DNA from: Streptomyces sp. TG1A-8
GTDB lineage: Bacteria; Actinomycetota; Actinomycetes; Streptomycetales; Streptomycetaceae
Reading direction: 5' to 3'
Length of the DNA: 27,523 bases
Assembly (NCBI RefSeq): GCF_030499535.1
Contig: NZ_JASTLB010000002.1
Location: 1-27,523 of the forward strand
The notes beneath the pieces were generated by a model. The model was given only the letters and a program-made list of their open reading frames with translations, was not told the DNA's origin and searched no databases. Both the position numbers and the translations under genes were made by a program. Position 1 is the stretch's first letter. Each line of letters begins with the position of its first letter. Below are positions 1 to 6,990 of the stretch, piece after piece.

Positions 1-76
1 GTTATGTTAACCTACTTCGTTCAGTTACGTATTGCTAAGGTTAAACCACTGCCATGTATCAAAGTACGCAGCACCT
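1..76 (+). other. Untrimmed Nanopore adapter and native barcode (artifact)
   Basis: From memory, bases 13-36 equal the core of the Oxford Nanopore ligation adapter (it contains TTCGTTCAGTTACGTATTGC). Bases 37-44 are AAGGTTAA and 69-76 are CAGCACCT, the two flanks of native barcodes. The 24 bases between them, 45-68, match what I recall as native barcode 22. The order adapter, flank, 24-nt barcode, flank is exactly that of a barcoded read start. This is not biological sequence, and it marks the start of the window as the end of an assembled read. An open frame that runs through it from base 4 should be ignored. Confidence 0.95.
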
Positions 77-420
77 GGCGGCGGCATCAACTCTCCCACC
101 AGGTAGGATCACGAACCACTCAACACCCCCTACCCGGGAGCCGAGACAGGCACCACACCGAACCCCCCGGCCGGTCGACCCCTCCCCCACATGACCGGCC
201 ATCACCTGACCAACCGTCAACGACGAATCCTCGACCACCGGCCAGATGCGCGGGCCGAACACCCGCCAACAACATCGACCGTAGCACATCGCAGCATGCC
301 GATCGAGCAGTGTCAGCCAAACTGACGTGTCATTTCCTCGGGCCGTACATCATGTTGATGCATCGGGTAGCATCACGAACAGATCCTTTCCCCTTGCTCT
401 CTGAAACGGAGACATGTGCC
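77..420. other. Non-coding end region upstream of helicase
   Basis: About 344 bp between the adapter and the first gene. The plus strand is C-rich and G-poor. I see only short palindromes (GGTCGACC near 174, CCCGGG near 138) and the repeated word ATCACGAAC near 111 and 371. There is no packed series of loop-forming palindromes as in canonical Streptomyces telomeres and no convincing gene. It may be subtelomeric DNA whose last bases were lost, or simply a contig break. Confidence 0.5.
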
Positions 421-2874
421 ATGACGGACCGATTCCCGCTCCGCCCGCATCAGATCGAGGCAGTTGACGCCATCGTAGCGGGTCTGGATATCCCGCCCGG
501 GAAGCGAATCCCGCCGGAGGGACTGCGCGGCACGGTGGTGAGCGCGTGCGGTACCGGTAAAACCTTCATCGGTGCGGCGGCGGTGAAACGGATTGCGCCG
601 GAGGGGCGGGTTTTGGTGCTGGTGCCGACGCTGGCACTGCTGGCGCAGACGGTTAAGGAGTGGCGGGCTTTCGGGCATTCTGGGTCGGCGGTCGCCGTGT
701 GCTCGCTGGAGGATGACCCGGGGCTTTTCTCTTTGGGGGTTCGGTGCACGACGAGTGCGCCGCAATTGTCTTTGTGGCACGGGCGGGGGCCGGTGACGGT
801 ATACGCAACGTATGCGTCGCTGCCGGTGCTGATTGAGGCGCACGAGGGCGAGTACGGCCTTCCGATGGACGTGTGGGACCTGATTTTGGTGGATGAGGCG
901 CACCGGACTAGTGGGTCGCTGGGGAAGGCGTGGGCGGCTGTGCACGACCAGGAGCAGATTCCTGCGATGCGCCGGCTGTACATGACGGCGACTCCGCGGA
1001 TCTGGATGGAGCGGCCGGCGCGGCGGTGGCGTCGGGGGGAGGAGGTGCCGGCCGCTGCGTTCAATCCGCTGCCGGAGGAGATGGCCTGTTCGATGGATGA
1101 TGAGTCCATTTTTGGGCCGGTGCTGTATGAGCTGGACTTGTCGGAGGCCATCGCGCGGGGGCTGCTTGCGCGGTATCAGGTGGTGGTGGTCGAGTTGCGT
1201 GACGAGAGCTTGACGCCTGAGCGGCTGTATGGGGTGCAGCGGACTGAGGAGTCGGTGCGCGGTGAGCGGCTGGCGGTGCTCCAGGCGGCGCTTATGGAGA
1301 CGATGGCCACGCATGGGTTGTCGCGGTGCATTACGTTCCACCACCGCACGGTTGAGGCGCGGGCTTTTTCGGAGGGGCTTTCGCGGGTGGTGGCGCGGCT
1401 GCATGCGGAGGATCCGGTGCGGTATCCGGAGTCGGTGTGGACGGACTGGCTTTCGGGCGAGCACGGTGCGGATGTGCGGTCGGACCGGTTGCGGGCTTTC
1501 GGTACCCGGTCGGGGCGGGCGGTGCTTTCGAATTGCCGTGTCTTGGGTGAGGGTGTTGATGTGCCGTCGGTGGATTCTGTTGCGCTGATTGATCCGAAGG
1601 GATCGGCGGTCGATATTGTGCAGGCGATCGGGCGGGCGCTCAGGCAGAAACCGAATCAGGGAAAGTTGGCGACGCTGATTGTGCCTATTTTCCTGGGGCC
1701 GGATGAGACTGAGGCGGATATGCCTTATTCGGCTTCTTACCGGCCGTTGGTGAAGGTGCTTTCCGGGCTTCGGGCGCATGATGAGCGGGCCGTGGAAATG
1801 CTGGCGGTTCCGCAGGAAAATACGTCGCGTACGGAGAGGGGGGTGTCGTTCCTGGGGGAGGAGCCGGCCGAGGGCGAGGACGAGGGGCGCATCCTGTTGC
1901 GGTTCGGGACGCATCGGGATCCTGCTTTGGTGGCGCGGCTGGTGCAGTACAACGTGCTGGAGCCGGAGCACGCCAACTGGCTGGCGGGGCACCGGGCCGC
2001 GGTCGCGTACCGGGAGCGGGCGGGGCATTTGGCGGTGCCGTATGAGCACCGGGAGATGATGGCGAACGGGCACTCCTTCCCGCTGGGGCGGTGGCTGGCC
2101 GATCAGCGGCGCGGCATGCAGGCCGGGACGCTGGCAGCACAGCGGGCGGCGGACCTGGACGCGCTGGGGATGGTGTGGGAGCCGGCGGAGGTGGCGTGGG
2201 AGGAGAATCTGGCGGCGGCGCGCGCCTACTACGCGGCGTGGGGGACGCTGGCCGCTCCGGTGACCGCGTCCGCGCTGGATAAGCCGGTGGGGCAGTGGTT
2301 GGCGAATTGCCGGAAGGCCGGCGGGTTGGGTAAGGACCCGGGCCGGGCGCGGCGGCGGGCGGAGCAGTTGGCCGCGATCGATCCGGACTGGCGGCCGGAG
2401 TGGCCGGTGGACTGGCAGCGCCAGTATGCGGGTGTGGCGCGGCTGGTGGCGATGGGTGCCGAGGTGAGCGAGATCGTGCCGGGGGTGACCGCCCAAGGGG
2501 AGGACGTGGGCCGGTGGCTTCAGCGTCAGCGCGAGCACGTGGTGTGGGAGGGACTGGCGGCCGGGCAGCGTGAGCGGCTGGTGGACCTGGGGGTTACGCC
2601 TCTGCCCCCGGAGTCGAAGGCGTCCGCTAGGGGCTCTGGGGGCGCGTCTGCGGGCTTTGAGCGGGGCTGTGCGGCACTGGCCCAGTACCGGCAGCGCACG
2701 GGCTCTGTCGGGCCCGTCAGCCGTGCGCACGTGGAGATTTTGCCGGACGGGACGTCGGTAAAGCTGGGGGTGTTTTTGGCGAATACCAAGACTCGGCGGG
2801 CGAAGCTCAGCGAGGAGCAGTTGAAGCGGCTGGCCGGTCTCGGGCTGGAGTGGGCGGCGCACGTGCAGGCGTAG
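421..2874 (+). CDS. DEAD/DEAH-box helicase with C-terminal HA repeats (TtrA-like)
   Basis: An 817-aa superfamily 2 helicase. The start is ATG 421, with GGAG at 408-411 nine bases upstream; earlier in-frame codons run into adapter sequence. Motif I is ACGTGKT with K47, the Walker B box is DEAH at 158-161, and TATP and QAIGRALRQ (motif VI) follow. The second half holds about four helicase-associated (HA) repeats, near residues 515-585, 593-660, 661-725 and 746-815, each with a W-L-x2-Q/N-R core or a variant of it. Helicases of this build sit next to telomeres of Streptomyces chromosomes and linear plasmids, where TtrA is linked to conjugal transfer. Its place about 345 bp from the contig end fits that, but the TtrA assignment is inference. 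Confidence 0.85.
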   Translation: MTDRFPLRPHQIEAVDAIVAGLDIPPGKRIPPEGLRGTVVSACGTGKTFIGAAAVKRIAPEGRVLVLVPTLALLAQTVKEWRAFGHSGSAVAVCSLEDDPGLFSLGVRCTTSAPQLSLWHGRGPVTVYATYASLPVLIEAHEGEYGLPMDVWDLILVDEAHRTSGSLGKAWAAVHDQEQIPAMRRLYMTATPRIWMERPARRWRRGEEVPAAAFNPLPEEMACSMDDESIFGPVLYELDLSEAIARGLLARYQVVVVELRDESLTPERLYGVQRTEESVRGERLAVLQAALMETMATHGLSRCITFHHRTVEARAFSEGLSRVVARLHAEDPVRYPESVWTDWLSGEHGADVRSDRLRAFGTRSGRAVLSNCRVLGEGVDVPSVDSVALIDPKGSAVDIVQAIGRALRQKPNQGKLATLIVPIFLGPDETEADMPYSASYRPLVKVLSGLRAHDERAVEMLAVPQENTSRTERGVSFLGEEPAEGEDEGRILLRFGTHRDPALVARLVQYNVLEPEHANWLAGHRAAVAYRERAGHLAVPYEHREMMANGHSFPLGRWLADQRRGMQAGTLAAQRAADLDALGMVWEPAEVAWEENLAAARAYYAAWGTLAAPVTASALDKPVGQWLANCRKAGGLGKDPGRARRRAEQLAAIDPDWRPEWPVDWQRQYAGVARLVAMGAEVSEIVPGVTAQGEDVGRWLQRQREHVVWEGLAAGQRERLVDLGVTPLPPESKASARGSGGASAGFERGCAALAQYRQRTGSVGPVSRAHVEILPDGTSVKLGVFLANTKTRRAKLSEEQLKRLAGLGLEWAAHVQA

Positions 2875-2895
2875 CGGGCGCGGATGGAGACGGAA

Positions 2896-2919
2896 GGGCC
2901 CGGCTGGATGGCCGAGCCC
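2896..2919 (+). terminator. Hairpin after helicase gene
   Basis: GGGCCCGGC and GCCGAGCCC pair with one mismatch around a 6-nt loop, 22 bases after the helicase stop. There is no T tract, which is common for Streptomyces terminators. Confidence 0.5.
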
Positions 2920-3096
2920 CACATGGGATGACCTGCGGGGGTTTCATAAATCGGAACTCTTCTGAGGCACTTCAGCACTGCGGGGAAGCTGTCCGCGCGA
3001 TGGATCGCTGACCTTGAACGGGCCGACATGGCGGGAGCAGGTGGCCGCGCTCAGGGCCGACTAAGCGGTACAGAAGTAGGTACTAAGGTGGCGCGC

Positions 3097-3780
3097 ATGC
3101 TGATTGCCAGCCTCAAGCCGAGGACTATGGGCGGTACGACCAATACAGGGCTTCTGGCCTATGCCCTGGCGCGGGCTGGCCATCCGGTCACCTGCTACGA
3201 CGCTGACGAGTCGCTGCAACTGGCGGCGTGGGCGCGGGAGGCCGGCGACTTCCCGTGCGAGGTACACGTGGCGGACACCCCGGCGTTCGCCGAGGTCGTC
3301 TATCCGGAGATGGACCACGAGCGGGTCAACCTGGTCGATGCCGGGCACGCCGAGAACCACCCGGACATCGTGGACTCCATCCTTGAGGTCGTTGATCTCG
3401 TGATCCTGACGCTCTCGCCCACGAACCCGGACTACGAGCGGCTGACCAAGCCCGAGCGGGGCACGCCGCTTGCCAAGGTGATCAAGCGGTCCGCTGCCCT
3501 GCGCGAGAGCGGGAAGCCGCCGACAACCTACGTGCTGCTCAACCGCTGCCAGGCCGGGGCGGCCAGCCCGAAGAAGTACGCGGATCTGCTGCGGAACGGG
3601 GGCGTGGAGGGCACCGATCCGAAGTGGTCGGTGCTGTCCACGCAGATCCCGCGCCGGGAGGGCATCGCGTCTGCGGTGGGCTTCCCCTGCGACAAGCCCG
3701 AGCGCAAGAAGCCGTATGACGCGCTGGTCACCGAGCTGACCGAGCGGGGGCACCTGCCCCGGGCGGGAGCAGGAGCATGA
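3097..3780 (+). CDS. parA: ParA-like partition ATPase with altered Walker A
   Basis: A 227-aa protein of the ParA/MinD fold: a short beta strand and P-loop at the N-terminus, YDADES at the position of the Walker A' aspartate, then LVDAGH and VLLNRC strands. ParA drives plasmid segregation by ATP-dependent DNA binding together with a ParB-type partner. The P-loop reads LKPRTMGGTTNTG, so the deviant-Walker signature Lys is kept as K7 but the catalytic GKT lysine is G13. GTG 3088 is an alternative start, with AGTAGG seven bases before it. The stop overlaps the next start (ATGA), so the two genes are translationally coupled. The family is fairly sure; ATPase activity is doubtful. Confidence 0.75.
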   Translation: MLIASLKPRTMGGTTNTGLLAYALARAGHPVTCYDADESLQLAAWAREAGDFPCEVHVADTPAFAEVVYPEMDHERVNLVDAGHAENHPDIVDSILEVVDLVILTLSPTNPDYERLTKPERGTPLAKVIKRSAALRESGKPPTTYVLLNRCQAGAASPKKYADLLRNGGVEGTDPKWSVLSTQIPRREGIASAVGFPCDKPERKKPYDALVTELTERGHLPRAGAGA

Positions 3781-4667
3781 GGCGCGACCTGAGCAAGCAG
3801 GACCGGGCGCGGGCTTTCGTCCCCGAGCTGATCCCCGACCCGCAGGACCTCGACCGTACCGGCCCTCTCGATGCCCGGGAGCAGCGGGACCTGGAGCGCA
3901 TCCATGCCGCGCGCGACCACCACCAGGCCGCGAAGTGGATGCGGGGCAAGGCGCTGGAGGCCGCGTTCCGGCGGCGTCTCTACCGGGGCGAGGATGGGCA
4001 GCGCACGCGGCAGGAGTACCTGAACGACGAGTGGGACGGTATCAGCGAGTCCGCTGCCTACCTGGAGATCAAGGAATGGCGGTTGGCGGCACAGATAAGC
4101 GCCACCTGTGAGCGGCCGGCCCCTGACTCACACGTTCGCGCCTTGATCGACGCGGCTGAAGCGCAGGGCTGTGAAGCGGTCGCACACTGGTACGCCGAGT
4201 TGCGTCGCCATGGCATGGAGACCGGGCGCCGGGTGACCGCTCAGGTGGTAGCCAACCTTGCTGACTACCTGCTGAAGGGGTCCACGCCAGAGCTGGACGG
4301 CCTGTTCGCCCCCCAGCAGCTGCCGTCTGTTAAGCGTCGCAAGCTTTCCGTTCCTGCTGAGCGCACAGAACATGCCGAGAAAGGCTCAGTAGAGCCGGTC
4401 TCGGGAAGGGTCGTCGCGCACGGCGGAGACGACTCATTCCAAAATTTTGGAATGAGCGGCACCGAGCACTCAGACGAGGGACGTCCCCTGGCCGGCGACC
4501 AGTGGGTCTTGGGTGCGGAACACGTCAAACGGCTGAGTGCCTGGCTTGTAGCTGAAGCCCAGCATGCCGGGATCAGTCCGGAGCGCGCTGCGGACCTCCT
4601 CATCCAGGCACTCTCTGATGAGGCACAGTCACTGCATCACTGGATCCGGGTACGCGCCGCTCTGTAG
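3777..4667 (+). CDS. ParB-like partner of ParA (putative DNA-binding)
   Basis: A 296-aa charged protein whose ATG overlaps the parA stop by four bases. Its function is inferred from this coupling: the gene after parA normally encodes the centromere-binding protein. No canonical ParB N-terminal domain (GERR motif) is visible. A helix-rich stretch near residues 84-105 could be a helix-turn-helix. The second half carries a low-complexity linker (about 180-225) and a helical C-terminus that might dimerize. The coding sequence contains a perfect 24-bp palindrome at 4433-4456, which is unusual and could be its own binding site. Confidence 0.6.
   Translation: MRRDLSKQDRARAFVPELIPDPQDLDRTGPLDAREQRDLERIHAARDHHQAAKWMRGKALEAAFRRRLYRGEDGQRTRQEYLNDEWDGISESAAYLEIKEWRLAAQISATCERPAPDSHVRALIDAAEAQGCEAVAHWYAELRRHGMETGRRVTAQVVANLADYLLKGSTPELDGLFAPQQLPSVKRRKLSVPAERTEHAEKGSVEPVSGRVVAHGGDDSFQNFGMSGTEHSDEGRPLAGDQWVLGAEHVKRLSAWLVAEAQHAGISPERAADLLIQALSDEAQSLHHWIRVRAAL
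4433..4456. promoter_or_regulatory. Perfect 24-bp palindrome, candidate centromere or operator
   Basis: The half-site CTCATTCCAAAA is followed directly by its exact reverse complement, giving 12 + 12 bp with no spacer and an AAAATTTT centre. It lies inside the parB-like gene and encodes an ordinary SFQNFGMS stretch. The AT-rich core stands out against GC-rich surroundings. I saw only this one copy in the window. A parS-like site is inference. Confidence 0.6.
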
Positions 4668-4687
4668 CGGCCGTGGAAACGCAAAAA

Positions 4688-4721
4688 GGCCCGGCCCCGC
4701 AGGTGCCTGCGGGGCCGGGCC
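4688..4721. terminator. Bidirectional terminator between convergent genes
   Basis: A 16-bp perfect GC-rich stem (GGCCCGGCCCCGCAGG and its complement) with a 2-nt loop, 20 bases after the parB-like stop. AAAAA at 4683-4687 is a U tract for leftward transcripts. It separates the rightward par operon from the leftward cluster. Confidence 0.85.
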
Positions 4722-4832
4722 GTGGGGTTGGGTGGTCAGGCATGCTGGAAGTGCTGGCGCCCCGTGACGGGGGCGTCCAGTGCCCGGGGCGGTTGTCCCA
4801 TGAGCCGATGCGCCGACCGTCCCGGGGCCCGG

Positions 4833-5294
4833 CTACAGCAGGGCGCTGAGCGCGGCCAGGACGAGGAAGCCGAGCGCGGTCAGGGTGCAGTCCACCGCGC
4901 GGCGCAACTGGCGGAACTTGACGACGGCAATGCCGGACAGGACGCGGATGCGGGCGGCGCGGGTGTCGCCGGTCATGCACGCGCTGATTTCTGCCTCGGT
5001 GAGCTGGGCCCAGTAGGGGAAGCTGGCGCGGTCGTGGCCGCCGAGGTGGGGCCGGACGACCAGGAGCAGCAGCACGGCAGCGGCAGTGAGGGCGGCGACG
5101 GCGAGGGCGCCGGCCACGTAGGCCGGGGCGGGCAGGTGGCGGCCGGCGAGGGAGGCCAGGCCGGCCAGGACAGCACCGATGAAGGCGAGCAGTAAAGATG
5201 CCTTGCCGTCCGTGCGGGCGATCTCGCTGGCGACCGCAGCGCAGGCGTCATCGAGGTTCTTGCCCGTGCTCTGGTCAGTGGCCGAGGTGGTCAT
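4833..5294 (-). CDS. Pycsar-effector-like (PycTM/DUF5706-type) membrane protein
   Basis: A 153-aa protein. After a helical N-terminus comes DGKASLLLAFIGAVLAGL, the typical opening of the Pycsar effector transmembrane family, then a second membrane helix at about 58-82, a cytoplasmic part, and a third hydrophobic segment at about 136-153. In Pycsar defence, such effectors damage the membrane when a nucleotide cyclase makes cCMP or cUMP. No cyclase gene is visible here, so this may be a solitary member with another role, for example in plasmid entry or exclusion. ATG 5294 has AAGGA about 11 bases upstream. It is the last gene of the leftward cluster, 23 bases after the zinc-protein remnant. The family call is by recognition. 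Confidence 0.65.
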   Translation of the reverse strand: MTTSATDQSTGKNLDDACAAVASEIARTDGKASLLLAFIGAVLAGLASLAGRHLPAPAYVAGALAVAALTAAAVLLLLVVRPHLGGHDRASFPYWAQLTEAEISACMTGDTRAARIRVLSGIAVVKFRQLRRAVDCTLTALGFLVLAALSALL

Positions 5295-5317
5295 TTAGAG
5301 ACGGTCCTTTCGTGCGC

Positions 5318-5691
5318 TTACGCGGCCAGGGCGTGAGCGGGCGGGGCGGTGTAGGTGGCGGGGTCGGCCGGGGTTCCGTCGAAGCACTCCAAGCAGGAAC
5401 CCAGGGTGCGCAAGGGCAGGCAGTGGTGGTAGCGGCGCAGGCATGCCGGGCAGGTGGTCCGAGCTGCCATGGCCTTGTCGAGGGCGGCTTCCTTGGCCAG
5501 GGTCATGGGCCGGATCGGCAGGGCGAGGTCGCGCCGGTAGAGGTAGGCGGGGCGGGTACAGGTGCGCTGCGGGCGCGTCGCGCACGCCCGGCACCGCAGG
5601 ATCGCGGCCGGCTCCTGTCCGCCGGAGCGGTGCGCCAGTCGTACTCGGGTAACCCCTGGAGGGCGCGCGGCCGGCTCGGGGTCGTGTTCAC
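5318..5691 (-). pseudogene. Frameshifted zinc-binding protein (RRQRL-type)
   Basis: GTG 5691 overlaps the stop of the upstream gene (GTGA) and starts MNTTPSRPRALQGLPEYDW. That frame then loses sense. In a second frame, with no usable start before ATG 5506, the protein continues SGGQEPAAILRCRACA, RPAYLYRRDLALP, then TTCPACL and CLECFDGT, ending at 5318. Together they look like the small zinc-binding proteins with an RRQRL motif found on Streptomyces plasmids, joined by a frame change near 5615-5630. Either a small deletion has broken the gene or the assembly has an indel. The 62-aa downstream part alone keeps two CxxC pairs. Confidence 0.55.
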
Positions 5692-6185
5692 AGTGCTCCC
5701 CGGGAGACGGCCGGGCTCAGGTAGCGGGCGGCGGCGGTCACGAAATGGTCGTGAGCGGCCTTCGCGGCTTCCCGGGCGGCGGCCAGGTCGTCGGTGGTGG
5801 CGGATGCGTCGCGCATCGCGTACGTCAGCGTGACCATCGCGTCAGCCGCGGCGCGCACGGCCTGGTCCTCGATGAGGACGCGCAGCGCGACCAGGGGGCG
5901 GGTGATCGCGCTGCGCGTCAGGTGACTCTCAGCGCGCAGCGCCTCGACCTGCTCGGGGCCGGCGCCCTTGAGGAGGGCGTCGCCGCGCATCCACATCGCC
6001 CGGCGGTGGTCGGATGCGGCACAGGCCAGCGTGGTGACGGCCTCCAGCCGGTCCCGGCGGACCGACTCGCCGTGGGCGATGCGCGCCTGTCGTTCGGCGG
6101 CGCGTTCCTGGAAGCGGCCGGAGACGATTGCGCCTGCCAGGGTGCCGGTGATGGCGAGGGCGGCGGTGATGAGGGTGGCTAACAC
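5688..6185 (-). CDS. KilB-like small protein
   Basis: A 165-aa protein. GTG 6185 is chosen because AGGAGGT precedes it by six bases; longer starts lack such a site. Residues 1-23 are a hydrophobic helix (LATLITAALAITGTLAGAIVSG), a membrane anchor, followed by an Arg/Ala-rich helical body with DHRRAMW and ESHLTRSAITRPL. The pattern matches proteins annotated KilB in Streptomyces plasmids, where kil genes are harmful unless their kor repressor is present. That name is by recognition and the biochemistry is unknown. It overlaps the next gene start by GTGA. Confidence 0.55.
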   Translation of the reverse strand: MLATLITAALAITGTLAGAIVSGRFQERAAERQARIAHGESVRRDRLEAVTTLACAASDHRRAMWMRGDALLKGAGPEQVEALRAESHLTRSAITRPLVALRVLIEDQAVRAAADAMVTLTYAMRDASATTDDLAAAREAAKAAHDHFVTAAARYLSPAVSRGAL

Positions 6186-6249
6186 GCAGGGACCTCCTGG
6201 GTGTAGTGAGCGCGGCGGGAGTGTGGTGTGCAGGCCGGGCGGCCTGGCC

Positions 6250-6278
6250 CGCACCCGACCGCGAGGGGTTCGGGTGCG
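6250..6278 (-). terminator. Hairpin downstream of DUF6197 gene
   Basis: CGCACCCGA and TCGGGTGCG form a 9-bp perfect stem around an 11-nt loop, 25 bases past the stop of the leftward gene at 6303. Confidence 0.5.
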
Positions 6279-6302
6279 AGGCAGGTGGTCCGGAGCAGGG
6301 GG

Positions 6303-6848
6303 TTAGAGGCCGCAGGCGTCGGCGAGGTGGGCGGCCTGGTCGAGCATGCGGAGCGGGACACGGCCCGTGCTGTGTGCGTCGTTGAAGGACGGCACGGAGT
6401 CCACGTTGTCGCCGAAGCGTCGGCGGATCGCGTCCAGGAGCACGGCGGCGGCGCTGGCTTCCAGGCCGCTGTCGCCGCGGGCCTCTGCCCGGATGGCTCC
6501 GAGCATGCAGCGGGCGCCGTTCTCGTCGACCAGGGCGCCGGAGCACCAGCCGCCGGTGAGCAGTCGGTGGTGGGCGCGCTGCAGGAGCGCGGCGACCGGG
6601 GTCGGGTACAGCTCCGGCAGCGGGGCGGGCCCGGTGGTGAGGGGGCCGGTGATGAGGGGGCCGGTGATGACGTCGGCCAGGTCCACGGGCTCGGTGTCGA
6701 TGTGGGCGGTGTTGACCTCGTAGGCGACGGCCGCTTCGTCCAGGCGCGCGGTCATCACTGCGTTCATGAGGGTGAGGCGTTCTTCAAGGGTCAGTTCCGT
6801 CGGCGGCGCGGGCGCTGCGGTGATCGGGGCGGGGTGGGTCTGGGGCAT
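6303..6848 (-). CDS. DUF6197-type hypothetical protein
   Basis: A 181-aa protein of unknown function. ATG 6848 has GGGAG seven bases upstream. The first 30 residues are Ala/Pro-rich. Residues 88-125 hold the signature of a small actinobacterial domain family (ALLQRAHHRLLTGGWCSG, then RCMLGAI) that I recall as DUF6197, in which a Trp-Cys and a downstream Cys are conserved. Between residues about 60 and 73 is a micro-repeat ITGPL/ITGPL/TTGP encoded by 15-bp tandem units. It stands alone between two hairpins downstream of the FtsK/TraB-like gene. Confidence 0.6.
   Translation of the reverse strand: MPQTHPAPITAAPAPPTELTLEERLTLMNAVMTARLDEAAVAYEVNTAHIDTEPVDLADVITGPLITGPLTTGPAPLPELYPTPVAALLQRAHHRLLTGGWCSGALVDENGARCMLGAIRAEARGDSGLEASAAAVLLDAIRRRFGDNVDSVPSFNDAHSTGRVPLRMLDQAAHLADACGL
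6631..6670. repeat. 15-bp tandem micro-repeat inside DUF6197 gene
   Basis: Units CCGGTGGTGAGGGGG, CCGGTGATGAGGGGG and a partial third CCGGTGATGA. They are in frame and add or remove five residues per unit, so copy number may vary between relatives. Confidence 0.85.
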
Positions 6849-6937
6849 CGAGATCTCCCTGGGGCGTCGAAGAGGGCGGGGCGGGGTGGCGGCCTTCGAC
6901 GCCGGCGGCTGGGGCGGTATCGGATGCAGGTGTGAGC

Positions 6938-6964
6938 GGGGCCCGGCCGATGCGGCCGGGCCCC
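6938..6964 (-). terminator. Terminator of FtsK/TraB-like gene
   Basis: An 11-bp perfect stem (GGGGCCCGGCC and complement) with loop GATGC, 27 bases past the stop of the leftward gene at 6991. Confidence 0.75.
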
Positions 6965-6990
6965 GTGAGGGTGGAGCAGTGTGGGGTGGG

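Noticed and set aside
4..420. Helicase frame open from base 4 with 139 extra residues
   Set aside because: The first 72 bases of the extension are adapter and barcode, and the rest is Pro/Arg-rich with no ribosome site. ATG 421 has a good one.
373..2922. 849-aa frame on the minus strand
   Set aside because: It is an Arg/Pro/His-rich shadow of the helicase gene, a common effect of GC-rich codon bias.
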